Assembly (NCBI RefSeq): GCF_028640845.1
Contig: NC_080543.1
Coordinates: 100,251,325-100,315,324 of the forward strand
Source: Ahaetulla prasina
Taxonomy: Eukaryota > Chordata > Lepidosauria > Squamata > Colubridae
Length of the DNA stretch: 64,000 nucleotides
Reading direction: 5' to 3'
Below are positions 36,600-48,129 of the stretch, in pieces (the stretch's first letter is position 1; every line of letters begins with the position of its first letter). A program made the translations under genes and the position numbers. Below the pieces are notes generated by a model. The model was given only the letters and a program-made list of their open reading frames with translations. It ran no database searches and was not told the origin of the DNA.

Positions 36600-37650
36600 C
36601 TTCCACCATAGTGCCACAAAGTTTGATTTTCTGTCCCTTCCTATTCAATATGTGCATGAAGCCATTGAATAAGGTCAGCCATTGGTTTGGATTTGGTACC
36701 TAAGTGAGTGTCAAGTTTCTACCCCAGTACCTTGAGAATGTGTGGACCTGGATGAGGAGAAAGAATCTTCAACTCAGTCCTACCAAATTTGAATGCTATG
36801 TTGTTAGGATCACCTATATTTGTGGATATTCCATATTTAACCTTAAATGAGTTGATTGCCCATTAAAGAGTGATGCATAATCTGGGGGTCTTCCTGGGCA
36901 CACAGCTTTTCTTTAATGGCCTATGGTAGCTGTGATCATTGCACAGTTTCCTTTGGCCCACTAGTTATGTTCTTTCCTAGACAAGACATTCACTCATGCC
37001 CTAGTCACCTTACATCTTGACTAATGGAGTGTGCTGTATGTGAAGCTGCCTTTGAAGACCACTCATAAGCTTCAACTGATCCAGAATACAGCAGCACCGG
37101 CAGCAATGTGATCACATGACAATCTTACTACTTTGTGAGCTGCGCCATATGCTTGTGAATGTACTTCAAGGTTCTGATGGTGACCTATAAAAGCCCTACA
37201 TAGTGTAGGCCCTAGCTATTTGAAAAACTACTCCCAAGATATCTGAGCCAAAAGGATTGGTATGTTCCAAATCACTTCATTGCTTTAAATCACCATTGGG
37301 AAGTGGCCAAAGCACGTATTATTTTCGATGGCTAGCTAAGGATGCAGCAGGAGTGAAATTCAAAATTTTTCCCTACCGGCGTGGCTTGGTGGGCATGGCA
37401 GGGGAAGGATATTGCAAAATCCCCATTCCCACCCCATTCTGGGGCCAGAGGTGGTATTTGCCAGTTCTCCAAACTACTCAAAATTTCCGCTACCGGTTCT
37501 CCAGAACCTGTTAGAACCTGCTGGATTTCACCCCTGGGTTGCAGACATGTTAAAATGCCCTGTTTCTCTAGTATAGCAGAGACAAACTAAAATAATTGAT
37601 GATTGTTTTGGAAATCTAGAGACAAACAGAGTATTAGAGCTCCAAGTAGG
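36600..37650 (+). mobile_element. Old L2 LINE fragment
   Basis: The decayed frame reads HKLQLIQNTAA, ATxSHDNLTTL and VLMVTYKSPT-like stretches at about 37050-37250. This is the L2 reverse transcriptase C-terminal order (LQLIQNAAAR ... FKALHGLAPxYL). Many stops are present. A hAT MITE splits it at 37348. Confidence 0.6.
37348..37536. mobile_element. hAT MITE, 189 bp
   Basis: CAGGAGTGAAATTCA at the left and TGGATTTCACCCCTG at the right are near-perfect inverted termini. The target-site duplication is GGATGCAG (37340-37347) and GGTTGCAG (37537-37544), 7 of 8. The internal GCTACCGGTTCTCCAG motif is shared with the MITE at 38119. Confidence 0.87.
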
Positions 37651-37966
37651 TCAGTTTCTCCTTGATACATTTGTACTCCAAAACAGTGGCTAGTTTCAAA
37701 AGCACCATGGACTTGAAAATGGCAGACATCTCCTACTTCAATTGGCTAATCAACACAACACCATTCTTATATTTCTTAATATAAGAAAGCACTAAGTTGG
37801 TCAAGAAGTTAAGAGAACAGGGAGGAAGTGGCTTTGCTCATCTGTTGTGAGTTAGATATGTTTATGGAAATAACGAAAAGACAGGGAAGGGATAAAAAAA
37901 TCATGTGGAGGGCTTCTGGAGGTCATCAAGGAAAGCCACGGTATACAAGGCCAATAATAAGTAGAA

Positions 37967-38430
37967 TAGAATTCTTTATTGGCCAAGTTGATTGGACACA
38001 CAAGGAATTTTTCTTAGGTGTATATGTTCTCAATGTACATAAGGAGAATAAAATACATTCATGAAGAATAAAAAGATACACTTAGTGATAGTCAAAGTTA
38101 CTAATAAGCTATCAAATCCAGTAGTGGGTTTCAATTTTCTTCACTACTGGTTCACTATTGGGAGCACATGGGCGGGCGCGCTCACTTTGCGAGCACGTGG
38201 TGCTTCTGCACATGCACAGAGCATTTTTGATGGTGGGTGGGCGGAACCTTCCGCCACCACTGCTACCGGTTCACCCGTACCGGGGAGAACTGGTAGCAAC
38301 CCACCAGTGATCAAATTGTACTAAGAAACAAATAAAAACAAAATTGAAAGATACAAACAACATGCTTATAATAAGTGGGAAGAGATAGATACTAGTAAGG
38401 AAGAGAATAATAATAAGACATATTTTTTTA
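37967..38430 (-). mobile_element. Rex1/L3 LINE 3' end, split by MITE
   Basis: TAGAATAGAATTC followed by TTTATTGGCCAAGTTGATTG and ACACAAGGAATTTTTCTTAG is the reverse of the Rex1/L3 3' UTR. It has only two ATAGA units. A hAT MITE interrupts it at 38119-38309. The right boundary is approximate. Confidence 0.75.
38119..38309. mobile_element. hAT MITE, 191 bp, inside LINE
   Basis: Starts CAGTAGTGGGTTTCAATT and ends GCAACCCACCAGTG. The target-site duplication is ATCAAATC (38111-38118) and ATCAAATT (38310-38317), 7 of 8. It is GC-rich with several CpG sites. Confidence 0.87.
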
Positions 38431-39160
38431 AAAAATCTTATTGTATCTCAGTTCTTAGTTCTACCATGATTTTTCCCATTTATAAAAGGCTTTTCCAGAA
38501 AACATGATAGATGGCATATGTATTTCTGTAAAGTCTTTGATAAGGTTTTTTGGCTTCTTTGGACCTTTTCTTTCAGTAATAACAAAACCAAAGAAGTTAT
38601 AAAAGAGCTGATGGAATCAGTAAGACACATTGCAATCACTGGAGATACCTGAACCTATAGAAATATTTTACAGATCTAAACAGTAATGCAATTCTTATGA
38701 AATATATCTGACAAAAATACTATTACTACTGGGAAGACCATTGTGTGCCTGATTATTACAATTGCCATTCTTTCACTACATAATCAAGATACAATAATGG
38801 GATGAGAACAATCCCTGAGGAACACTGTTAGTGCCACTGTCTTCCGAGTGAGGATTCCAAAAAATTGAAACACTCAAGAATTGTTTACTTTGCCAGCTTT
38901 TTTTGTACACTGTGAGAGCAGAAAATGTGACATGTGTCTTTATGCTTTCAGTCACAGCAGTAGTTCACGTAATCAGTATCTAAGCAGCTTGATTCATCAA
39001 CACAAGTGCTTTATTTTTTGACAACATAGCAAAAAAAAACAATGAAAAATATGTCTGAGTAATTGTAACCCCAACTCAGAAATGGTAAATACTTAGTGTT
39101 TGTGACTTTTATAAAATGTTGAGAAATATTTGAGCTTAAATATTAAATAGACTGCTCTTT
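38431..39160. other. No feature recognised
   Basis: AT-rich DNA. Confidence 0.5.
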
Positions 39161-39162
39161 AG

Positions 39163-39422
39163 AAGGCCAGATCCTGAAGATGAAACTGAAATACTTTGGC
39201 CACTTAATGAGAAGAAAGGACTCCTTAGAGAAGAGGCTAATGCTGGGAACGATGGAGGGCAGAAGAAGAAAGGGACAACAGAGAATGAGGTGGCTGGATG
39301 GAGTCACTGAAGCAGTAGGCGTGAGCTTAAATGGACTCCAGAAGATGGTAGAGGATAGGAAGGCCTCGAGGAACGTTGTCCATGGGGTCGCGATGGATCA
39401 GACATGACTTCGCAACTAACAA
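39163..39422 (+). mobile_element. Bov-B LINE 3' end
   Basis: An open frame from 39180 reads LKYFGHLMRRKDSLEKRLML, then RRRKGQQRMRWLDGVTEAVG, the C-terminus of RTE/Bov-B LINEs. The 3' UTR GGTCGCGATGGATCAGACAT and ACTTCGCAACTAACAAC follows. It is 5'-truncated with an intact end. Confidence 0.85.
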
Positions 39423-39517
39423 CAACAACATTTAATAGAATGTAAAGGTACATTAGTAAATACCAGCAGCAATATACTTCATGATATACACTAGGCTATG
39501 TCATCTAAAAGATATTC

Positions 39518-39568
<51 letters not shown>

Positions 39569-39581
39569 CTCTCTCTTTCTT
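39518..39581. repeat. (TTTC)n microsatellite
   Basis: About 12 uninterrupted TTTC units, then CT-rich. Confidence 0.97.
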
Positions 39582-40163
39582 TTTATACATACAAAATTTT
39601 TATACATACAAACATTATTGCTCTTAATTGTTTACCTTCAATAGTTTCTATTGCATTTAACAACCAGTTTGGTGAACAGGGTAAGTGTTCCTGGACTAGA
39701 GACTGTGAGTTCTCCCTTAGATATGGAAGTCAGCTGGATATCTTTCAGCCAGTCACTCTGTTTCTGTCCAAACCACAGTGTTTTTAGGCCAAAAATGGGA
39801 GGTAAAAGCATTAGGTACATTACTTGGAGTTACACAAAATAAATATGAGACATAAACCTAAATAATAAAACGAAAGATCTAAGTTATAAAGCCTAAGTCA
39901 GAGTTAGATCCTCTGTTATCAGTGGAAATGACTCTCAAATGAACATAGTTACCATCACAACTTTTATAACAGTAGGCTGATGTAATTCACTTTTAACTAC
40001 TATATTAGTATAGCAGGAATTTAGCTTCATATAGAGTCCAGGGTATGCACTATTTAATTACAATAATAAATAAACAATTAAATAATACAGCAGTGTGGCT
40101 TTCTGAGAGCAAAATGATTATTCATCTCTTGTTTTTAAAAGAATGCCTGCAGTCCACAAAAAT
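39582..40163. other. No feature recognised
   Basis: AT-rich DNA before the duplicated block. Confidence 0.5.
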
Positions 40164-41078
40164 TTTAAATTTCCAAAATCAAAATTCATACACAGCATGA
40201 GATCAATTCTAATTGGTGTTACATTATTTCCATCCAACACTTGCAACAATTCTGGGGGCGGGGAGTAGCAAACAGATGGCCTACCTGAACCTGGACTTAC
40301 TCAGCCTCACCATTTGTTTGTTTGTTTGATTGTTTATCAAAATTATAAAAAGTGACAAAATTTTTAACAAACATTATGAGATTTTTTTTAAAAAAAATCT
40401 GCCATAGGCTATATCCCTGCCAAATGAGGAAAAGAAAAAAGAAAGTCTATTTTATCAAAGCCTTAAAAGGATTCAAACATTGGCTTGTTCTACTTAAAAA
40501 TATTTAAGTTATTTCTTATTTATAGATTGGGAAGATTTTATTTTCAGGTGCCATCATTTATTGATTATTCAATGGCTAGGAGCCTCAAAAGCTAAAAGCA
40601 GCTTTAGATTTTATGAATCTCTGAGAGGGAATCATTATATCATTTCTAATTTATCATTTTCTGTTTGTGTGTATTTAAAATACTTATTAAAAGAAATGAG
40701 GTCACTTTGTATCTCAGGTTCTTATTATTCTACTCTCCAATCAGATGAGAGCTTGAAAAATACATCCTGAGCATCAGACGTCATCTGCTTCAGAATGTTT
40801 TCTTTGCTAATATAAAATGGTGCTTCCAGCTAAATCTGTTGACATCTAAAGTCAGACAATATGTTCCCATGCAAGCAAGGGAATGAAGACAAAGAGATGC
40901 CCTTTTGATATTTCTCCATTCCAAGCAGCAAACACAAATTGTAACAGTCTGACCCATATGTCAAAGAATGAAAAGGAAGGAGTCATGAGTACAGCTGTCT
41001 GTGTCACTCTGAGTTTTGCTAGACAGAAGCATTAAGAATATTTATGGGCACTCGGAGCGGAGTCGGCGGTAATGCAAT

Positions 41079-41503
41079 TGCCACTCATTTAATTGATAAA
41101 ATAGAAATGAAAAATGCTTGCCTAGACATGACTGCCTAAGCCATATACTGATTTACTCCATTTGTATCAATACAGGAAGTCAAAGAGGCAAATTGGATTT
41201 ATGGCCAAATGAAAGATAAACCAATTACCTTCAGAAAATTTCCAGCTGCATAGCTAGTACCTCAACCACTCTCTCTGTTCGTGGATGCATGGTTTCACAA
41301 TTGTACATCATTTTTCCTTGTGCCATTTGCAAGGCAGAGTATTTTCAAGCAAAGTATTGTGTACATTTTCTCTTAAGGTATTTTGTTCTTTGGTGCAGCT
41401 CAGACTTTTATAGAACTGGGACCTTTTTTTCCCAGATTAGTAATTGTATTTATTCTATTGTCCTTTGTCCATTAGACCAAACTGATTCTCTGTTTTGTTT
41501 TTT
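41079..41503 (+). repeat. Large duplicated unit, copy 1
   Basis: Runs from TGCCACTCATTTAATTG to CTCTGTTTTGTTTTTT. It is almost base-for-base repeated at 43420-43844 (for example AATAGAAATG here, AATAGGAATG there). The identical 80-residue open frames in both copies are a consequence of the duplication, not evidence for a gene. Confidence 0.95.
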
Positions 41504-42199
41504 AAAATTTATTTTAATTGTTTGTGAGCCATCCAGTCATTTATAAGAAGGGTGGCTACATAATTCAAATACTAAATTATAAAAGTGACAAAATTTTTAA
41601 CAAACATTATGAGATTTTTTAAATTTATTTTAATTGTTTGTGAGCCATCCAGTCATTTATAAGAAGGGTGGCTACATAAATTCAAATACTAAATTATAAA
41701 AAGTGACAAAATTTTTAACAAACATTATGAGATTTTTAAAAATTTGTTTTAATTGTTTGTGAGCCATCCAGTCATTTATAAGAAGGGTGGCTACATAAAT
41801 TCAAATACTAAATTATAAAAGTGACAAAATTTTAAATTTCCAAAATCAAAATTCATACACAGCATGAGATCAATTCTAATTGGTGTTACATTATTTCCAT
41901 CCAACACTTGCAACAATTCTGGGGGCGGGGAGTAGCAAACAGATGGCCTACCTGAACCTGGACTTACTCAGCCTCACCATTTGTTTGTTTGTTTGATTGT
42001 TTATCAAAATTATAAAGCTGCCCATTTCCACAAAAGAATACCTGTGTTCCATCCTTGTTGCACTAAAAATTAATTGAGAAATAAAGGAGCTTCAACTCAC
42101 AGCAGCTGTAGAAAGGCCTCAATCAAGTGACATTACATTACATCTACCCAACCTATCAGATCCTGTCAGCTATGGACGGTCATCTGGTGGAAGCCAGGA

Positions 42200-42291
42200 A
42201 CAGGCTAATACAGCCTATTATTAACAGCAACTGCTTGCAAGATTGCAGGTTCAAGTCCCACCAGGCCCAAGGTTGACTCAGCCTTCCATCC
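42200..42291 (+). repeat. SINE fragment inside duplication mosaic
   Basis: TATTATTAACAGCAACTGC, GCAGGTTCAAGTCCCACC and CAAGGTTGACTCAGCC match the tRNA-like head of the SINE at 235-500. The fragment stops at CTTCCATCC, where it joins a duplicated ~150-bp unit that also has TTCCATCCTT. Confidence 0.75.
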
Positions 42292-42436
42292 TTGTTGCAC
42301 TAAAAATTAATTGAGAAATAAAGGAGCTTCAACTCATAGCAGCTGTAGAAAGGCCTCAATCAAGTGACATTACATTACATCTACCCAACCTATCAGATCC
42401 TGTCAGCTATGGACGGTCATCTGGTAGAAGCCAGGA

Positions 42437-42800
42437 AGAGCCTTTTCTGCCATGGCAACAACCCTGTGGAACATCAACTCACCAGAGATTAGATTGACAC
42501 AGACTCTGGTGGCTTTTCACAAGGTTGTGAAAAGATGGTTTGGCCAATGGGCCTGGGAACATGGCACTATAGTGGAACTGCTGAAGTACCTGTAGTGATT
42601 GTTTTGCTGAATGGGAATAACTTGGCTGTGGTTTTTATGTACTTTATGAAGATTTTAATATTCTCGTGTATTGTTTTTCTTGTTTTTAAATTGCTGTACA
42701 GTATTCTTTTTTGTTTTTTTTTAAATTTATTTTAATTGTTTGTGAGCCATCCAGTCATTTATAAGAAGGGTGGCTACATAAATTCAAATACTAAATTATA
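42437..42800 (+). mobile_element. Old L2 LINE 3' end
   Basis: The frame reads RAFSAMATTLWNINSPEIRL and then LVAFHKVVKRWF, a decayed L2 C-terminus. The 3' UTR follows, ending GTGAGCCATCCAGTC ... GAAGGGTGGCTACATAAATT. This looks like the source of the multiplied tail units nearby. Confidence 0.65.
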
Positions 42801-43419
42801 AAAAGTGACAAAATTTTTAACAAACATTATGAGATTTTTTTTAAAAAAAATCTGCCATAGGCTATATCCCTGCCAAATGAGGAAAAGAAAAAAGAAAGTC
42901 TATTTTATCAAAGCCTTAAAAGGATTCAAACATTGGCTTGTTCTACTTAAAAATATTTAAGTTATTTCTTATTTATAGATTGGGAAGATTTTAATATTCT
43001 CGTATTGTTTTTCTTGTTTTAAAATTTGTTTTAATTGTTTGTGAGCCATCCAGTCATTTATAAGAAGGGTGGCTACATAAATTCAAATACTAAATTATAA
43101 AAAGTGACAAAATTTTTAACAAACATTATGAGATTTTTTAAATTTATTTTAATTGTTTGTGAGCCATCCAGTCATTTATAAGAAGGGTGGCTACATAAAT
43201 TCAAATACTAAATTATAAAAAGTGACAAAATTTTTAACAAACATTATGAGATTTTTTTTTAAAAAAAATCTGCCATAGGCTATATCCCTGCCAAATGAGG
43301 AAAAGAAAAAAGAAAGTCTATTTTATCAAAGCCTTAAAAGGATTCAAACATTGGCTTGTTCTACTTAAAAATATTTAAGTTATTTCTTATTTATAGATTG
43401 GGAAGATTTTATTTTCAGG

Positions 43420-43844
43420 TGCCACTCATTTAATTGATAAAATAGGAATGAAAAATGCTTGCCTAGACATGACTGCCTAAGCCATATACTGATTTACTCC
43501 ATTTGTATCAATACAGGAAGTCAAAGAGGCAAATTGGATTTATGGCCAAATGAAAGATAAACCAATTACCTTCAGAAAATTTCCAGCTGCATAGCTAGTA
43601 CCTCAACCACTCTCTCTGTTCGTGGATGCATGGTTTCACAATTGTACATCATTTTTCCTTGTGCCATTTGCAAGGCAGAGTATTTTCAAGCAAAGTATTG
43701 TGTACATTTTCTCTTAAGGTATTTTGTTCTTTGGTGCAGCTCAGACTTTTATAGAACTGGGACCTTTTTTTCCCAGATTAGTAATTGTATTTATTCTATT
43801 GTCCTTTGTCCATTAGACCAAACTGATTCTCTGTTTTGTTTTTT
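43420..43844 (+). repeat. Large duplicated unit, copy 2
   Basis: Second copy of 41079-41503. At its left edge it is joined at TGCCA to a unit from 40530-40550. At its right edge it continues into TCTGTTATCTGCATC, probably the original sequence, whereas copy 1 changes to an L2 tail. Confidence 0.95.
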
Positions 43845-43963
43845 CTGTTATCTGCATCTTTTATTTCGATAGATATGTTATAATATATTCATTTTTAGAG
43901 TTATAAGCTGACCCCGCCATTTGGAAAGGCCTATAAATTAAATACATAAAAACTCTTTTTGAA

Positions 43964-45310
43964 GAAAATTTCTAGTTGAAAATTACAGACCAATTTCTTT
44001 ATGCTGCGTCACCTGCAAAGTAATGAAATCAATCATCAACCAATCCATCACCCTCCACCTAGAAACAAACAACCTACTCTCTAATAAACAATCTGGTTTC
44101 AGAAAAAAATTATCCTGTAATTTACAACTTCTTCACTGCAAAAACATATGGACTACAAATCTTGATCACGGCAAAGCAATAGATGCAATTTACATAGACT
44201 TCTGTAAAGCTTTGGACTCTCTGGTACATGACAAACTTCTCCTAAAACTAAAATCCTACGGCATCTCCGGACCCCTCCATAATTGAATAACAGCGTTCCT
44301 GTCAAACAGACAACATCAAAATAGGCAGTGCCCTATCAAATCCTGCTCCTGTCAATAGCAGTGTTCCCCAAGGCAGCGTTCTAGGACCAACACTCTTCAT
44401 ATTATACATTAACAACCTCTGTGACCATATTATAAGTAATTGTGTTCTCTTCACTGATGATGTTAAACTATTTAACACTACCAACAATGCGGCTACCCTT
44501 CAAAAAGACCTTGACTTTGTGTCGGATTGGTCAAAAATTTGGCAACTCCAAATCTCAACCAGCAAATGCTCTGTCTTACACATTGGAAAAAAGAATCAGA
44601 ACACTAAATACAAGCTTGATGGACATTATCTTGTGGATGACCCTCACCCCGTCAAAGACCTTGGAGTTTTTATATCAAATTATCTAAGTGCCAAAGCCCA
44701 CTGCAACTACATCGCAAAAAAGGCTTTAAGAGTTGTAAACTTAATCTTGCGTAGCTTCTTCTCCAGAAAGATTACACTACTAACCAGAGCATATAAGACA
44801 TTTGCTAGACCAATTCTTGAATACAGCTTGCCTGTCTGGAACCCACACCACATTTTGGACATTAATACAATTGAGCATGTCCAGAAATATTTTACAAGAA
44901 GAGTTCTCCACTCCTCTGATCAAAACAAAATACCTTATGCCACCAGATTTGAAATCCTGGGTTTAGAAAATTTAGATCTCCGCCGCCTTCGACATGACCT
45001 GAGTTTAACTCATAGAATCATCTGTTACAATGTCCTTCCTGTTGAAGACTACTTCAGCTTCAATTGCAACAATACACGAGCACACAATAGATTTAAGCTT
45101 AATGTGAACCGCTCCAATCTTGATTGTAGAAAATATGACTTCAGTAACAGAGTTGTTGATGCCTGGAATGCACTACCTGACTCTATGGTCTCTTCCCAAA
45201 ATCCCCAAAGCTTTAACAAAGACTATCTACTGTTGACCTCACCCCATTCCTAAGAGGTCTGTAAGGGGCGTGCATAAGAGCACAAGCGTGCCTACCGTTC
45301 CTGTCCTAAT
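43964..45310 (+). mobile_element. CR1-group LINE, RT and C-terminus
   Basis: Same family as 7280-10977 and without its LTR and L2 insertions. It reads NKQSGFRKKLSCNLQ, IYIDFCKALDSLVHDKLL, then stops and a frameshift near 44286-44330. VPQGSVLGPTLFILYINNL and FTDDVKLF follow. From 44519 a ~240-codon frame runs to the stop at 45253. The catalytic motif is FTDD, not FADD. It is 5'-truncated, and homology to the family 3' UTR stops near 45310, so the 3' tail is missing. Confidence 0.85.
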
Positions 45311-45580
45311 GTTCTCTTCCTCTAAAAGGGTCTACTTGAACACGGTGCCCTCCAATTGTCTCGCCTCCTTCCCAGGCGGCGTGGTCACCTCCAGCTGCTG
45401 TGGGAGTGTATTCCAGTTGCTCAGTCCTCGGGCTTCCTCAGATTGTCTGTCCTCTTATTTTCACTGTCATGTATTCGACTTCAGCTGCCCAAATTCTGAA
45501 GAGCCCCAAATAGGGAGGATGTGCCTTCCAGCTCTCAAAATTGTTACTTCTGATCCTATTCTTGCCCCAGCGTGATTTTT
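45311..45580. other. GC-richer tract of unknown origin
   Basis: Follows the truncated LINE abruptly and is clearly richer in C and G than its flanks (CTTCCCAGGCGGCGTGG, CACCTCCAGCTGCTGTGG). It may be part of an LTR or another transposon that cut the LINE. No frame is convincing. Confidence 0.35.
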
Positions 45581-46036
45581 TTTTTAAAAAAAATTATTCA
45601 TAACAACAAAAATTTGAATAGCACTATACAGTAGTTTTTTGTTGATCATGGATAGGTAGACATTGGAATGCATTTTAGACACCTGTAGTAAAAGGTGATA
45701 ATTGTTTGAACTGAATTAATTGCTTTTCCTTAGGAAAGAAGTTTTTTCTCACCACAGCAATTCAATATGTTCCTAAATCAAAAGGATCCTTTTATCATGT
45801 AATGGAATTAACAGCAGGAGAAGATACGCAACGCTGCTAACAAAGATCAGTATCTCTTAGAAAACAAGACAGGAAATAATAATAATTATTATTAACTCTA
45901 TCCAATTTTAAGTGAAATAAAAATCCAAAGGAAGGTGGTTATTGGGCATTTGTTGAATGTCACAGAACATCTGTCTTTTGAGTGCATAATCAATTGAATA
46001 ATAGCTCAGTTGATTTGGATGCAAACAATAAACAAC

Positions 46037-46073
46037 AAACACACACACACACACCACACACACACACACACAC
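46037..46073. repeat. (CA)n microsatellite
   Basis: CA repeats with one CC interruption. Confidence 0.95.
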
Positions 46074-46599
46074 CTAATCCTGGATTAAAATAACCAAATT
46101 TAGCAAGATCTATAAATGCCTGTTAGGTTAACTGACCAGGTTAAGCACCTTGTATGAACACAATGAATAAGACTTTGATCATTTCCTTTTTTTAGAGAAA
46201 AGTCTTTGTGTGTAAGATAACTTCTCTTTAAAATGTACAAATTGATTACTGACAGAGCTCTTTATCCAAATACACTGTCCCCATGATAAATAAGTAATGG
46301 AATAACCAGGAGGCTAAAATGCTTCAGATACCAAAATTCATTTGTTGCTTTCTTGCTTTAGTCTGCTTCAAAACTATTTCATTTTGTTTTATTTACTTTT
46401 AATTCCTTCAGCCCTAGCTGTTTTCCCCCTCCTAGCTATGACGACAGAGGAAATAATGATACTTTTTCTCTGTCATCACTGTGATTTTTAGAACATCTTA
46501 GTTCCCAAATCTCAACATTTTGAAAGAATAGCTTTGCCCAAATGGGTACAGTTGTTCTATCTGTTAACCTGTTGTGCACCACCACCACCACCCCGGTCA

Positions 46600-46754
46600 T
46601 TTCAATTTTAGAATCATAAATCAAGGCACTAAAAGGGACAGTGGGGGGAGCGAAGTCAGAGTCTTGTTCACTATATGAATACTTAGATGGCAGCTGTTCA
46701 TGAAGAACTTCCTGCTGCTTAGGACTCAAGCCACTGTTGAGGCTTTGTTGTTGA
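46600..46754 (-). CDS. Candidate minus-strand exon or gene relic
   Basis: On the minus strand, TCTTTTTAATTTAG could be an acceptor. An open frame of normal-looking composition follows: QQQSLNSGLSPKQQEVLHEQ, LPSKYSYSEQDSDFAPP and TVPFSALIYDSKIEM. It then enters a GGT repeat coding valine and continues open to about 46436. No good donor or homologue is recognised. It could be a real exon, a retroposed fragment or chance. Confidence 0.2.
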
Positions 46755-47631
46755 ACCTAAATTAAAAAGATTCTTTAGAGATTGCGCACAAAATATTTAG
46801 ATTAGAAATAAACACTTCACTGAAGAAGGGCTTTTAAAAATCATATTGATGTGATTTTGTCTTCTCCTTTCAGTGAACTAGATCAGTAATTAAGGCAATT
46901 CCAGATGCTACAGTTTCAGACTACTAAAGCTGGAGCCAGGAACTGCTTCTAATTGTCCTCCAGTGTCCAGGCGGGCTATGCACAGGTAATTTTAAGATAT
47001 ACACTTCCATATTTTGTTCTTTAAGATGCACACAATCAGACGCTATTCTTAGCAATATTGTTTAATGGTTTATATGTTTTTCTCTAAATGACTATTAAGA
47101 CTCGGTAGGTTTCAAAAATGATTACAAGAAGCATTTTAGACGTTCTGCAAGCACAAGCATGGACCCTTCTGCTAGTTATTAAAGCAGTTCAACTCTCTTT
47201 AGACTTCTACATGAACCTGAAAAGAATATTCTAAATGCATGGGGGAAAAAACAATCTTCTTGAATAAACAAAAAACTCAGATACCTATATTAGAACACAG
47301 GATTTTGCAGTGCTTCACATTCAGGGGGAAAAGATACTTTGGAGCAGAGAGGTGGGGGCAGCGGTTACTCTTGTCAATATGCCTGCAATCATCTTTTGCT
47401 GAGGAAATGATGATCTCAGGAAAAGATGGAGATGGTGTGAGGAGTTGTCAACTATGCTACATGGGTTCCTGTGTGTACGAAAATACACCCATGTGTGTAT
47501 CTGAATCTGAAGCACATACATCCATATTAGAATCATCAATACAATAAAGTTAATATTAGCATGAGGAGTTTCTTGGTTAAGTTATTTTCTTATATTGAGC
47601 ATCACTAACTACAGAAGTCTTCAGTCTTTCA
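46755..47631. other. No feature recognised
   Basis: AT-rich DNA without named repeats. Confidence 0.5.
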
Positions 47632-47639
47632 AGCTAATG

Positions 47640-48121
47640 CAGCGGTTCTCAACCTGTGGGTTGCGACCCTGTTGGGGGTCAAATGACAATTTGCCAGGGG
47701 TTGCCTAAGACCATCGGAAATATGGGAAGTATACTTGCGAGTCGAAGAATCGCAAATTCGGCTTCAGGCACAATGAATTAAAAAAGAGAGAAATCTTTGC
47801 TCTGATGTCTCCCTCTCAAGCTAGCTGCAATCACTCCCAATTGCTAGCCTAATCTGGCTTCAGGCGCGATAAACTTAATAGAGGAGGAGTCTCCGCTTTA
47901 ATGCCTCCGTCCTCAAGGTAATCGCAAGCAGTTCAGATCGCTAGCCAATACGGCTTCAGGCGCGATAAATTCAAAAAAATAGTTTGCCACTTTTTTCCCC
48001 CTTCTGCGGCAGCTGAGGCGTGCTGAGATCACTGCCTAAAAAAAAAATTACGGTTGGGGCCGCCACATCGTGGGGAATTGTATTAAAGGGGTCACAGCAC
48101 TATAAAGGTTGAGAACTACTG
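47640..48121. mobile_element. SPIN-like non-autonomous hAT element, 482 bp
   Basis: The left end CAGCGGTTCTCAACCTGTGG and right end AGGTTGAGAACTACTG are inverted termini. A perfect 8-bp target-site duplication AGCTAATG lies at 47632-47639 and 48122-48129. The terminus and the GGGTTGCCTAAGACCATCGG segment resemble the SPIN hAT family known to have spread horizontally among tetrapods. The interior (CGGCTTCAGGCGCGATAAA, repeated three times in variant form) differs. No transposase. Confidence 0.85.
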
Positions 48122-48129
48122 AGCTAATG

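Larger units (their letters stand above)
40164..43845. repeat. Complex local duplication mosaic
   Basis: Five different unit types recur in shuffled direct order. An L2-tail unit with GTGAGCCATCCAGTCATTT occurs near 41524, 41640, 41759, 42742, 43041 and 43159. A unit starting TCTGCCATAGGCTATATCC occurs at 40398, 42851 and 43269. A ~425-bp unit occurs at 41079-41503 and 43420-43844. A ~185-bp unit occurs at 40164-40350 and 41830-42016. A ~150-bp unit occurs at 42049-42200 and 42287-42437. Copies are nearly identical. Several joins carry short shared sequence. Confidence 0.9.

Noticed and set aside
41289..43872. Two identical ~80-codon frames as a duplicated gene
   Set aside because: They lie in the two copies of a non-coding duplicated unit; frame identity follows from DNA identity.
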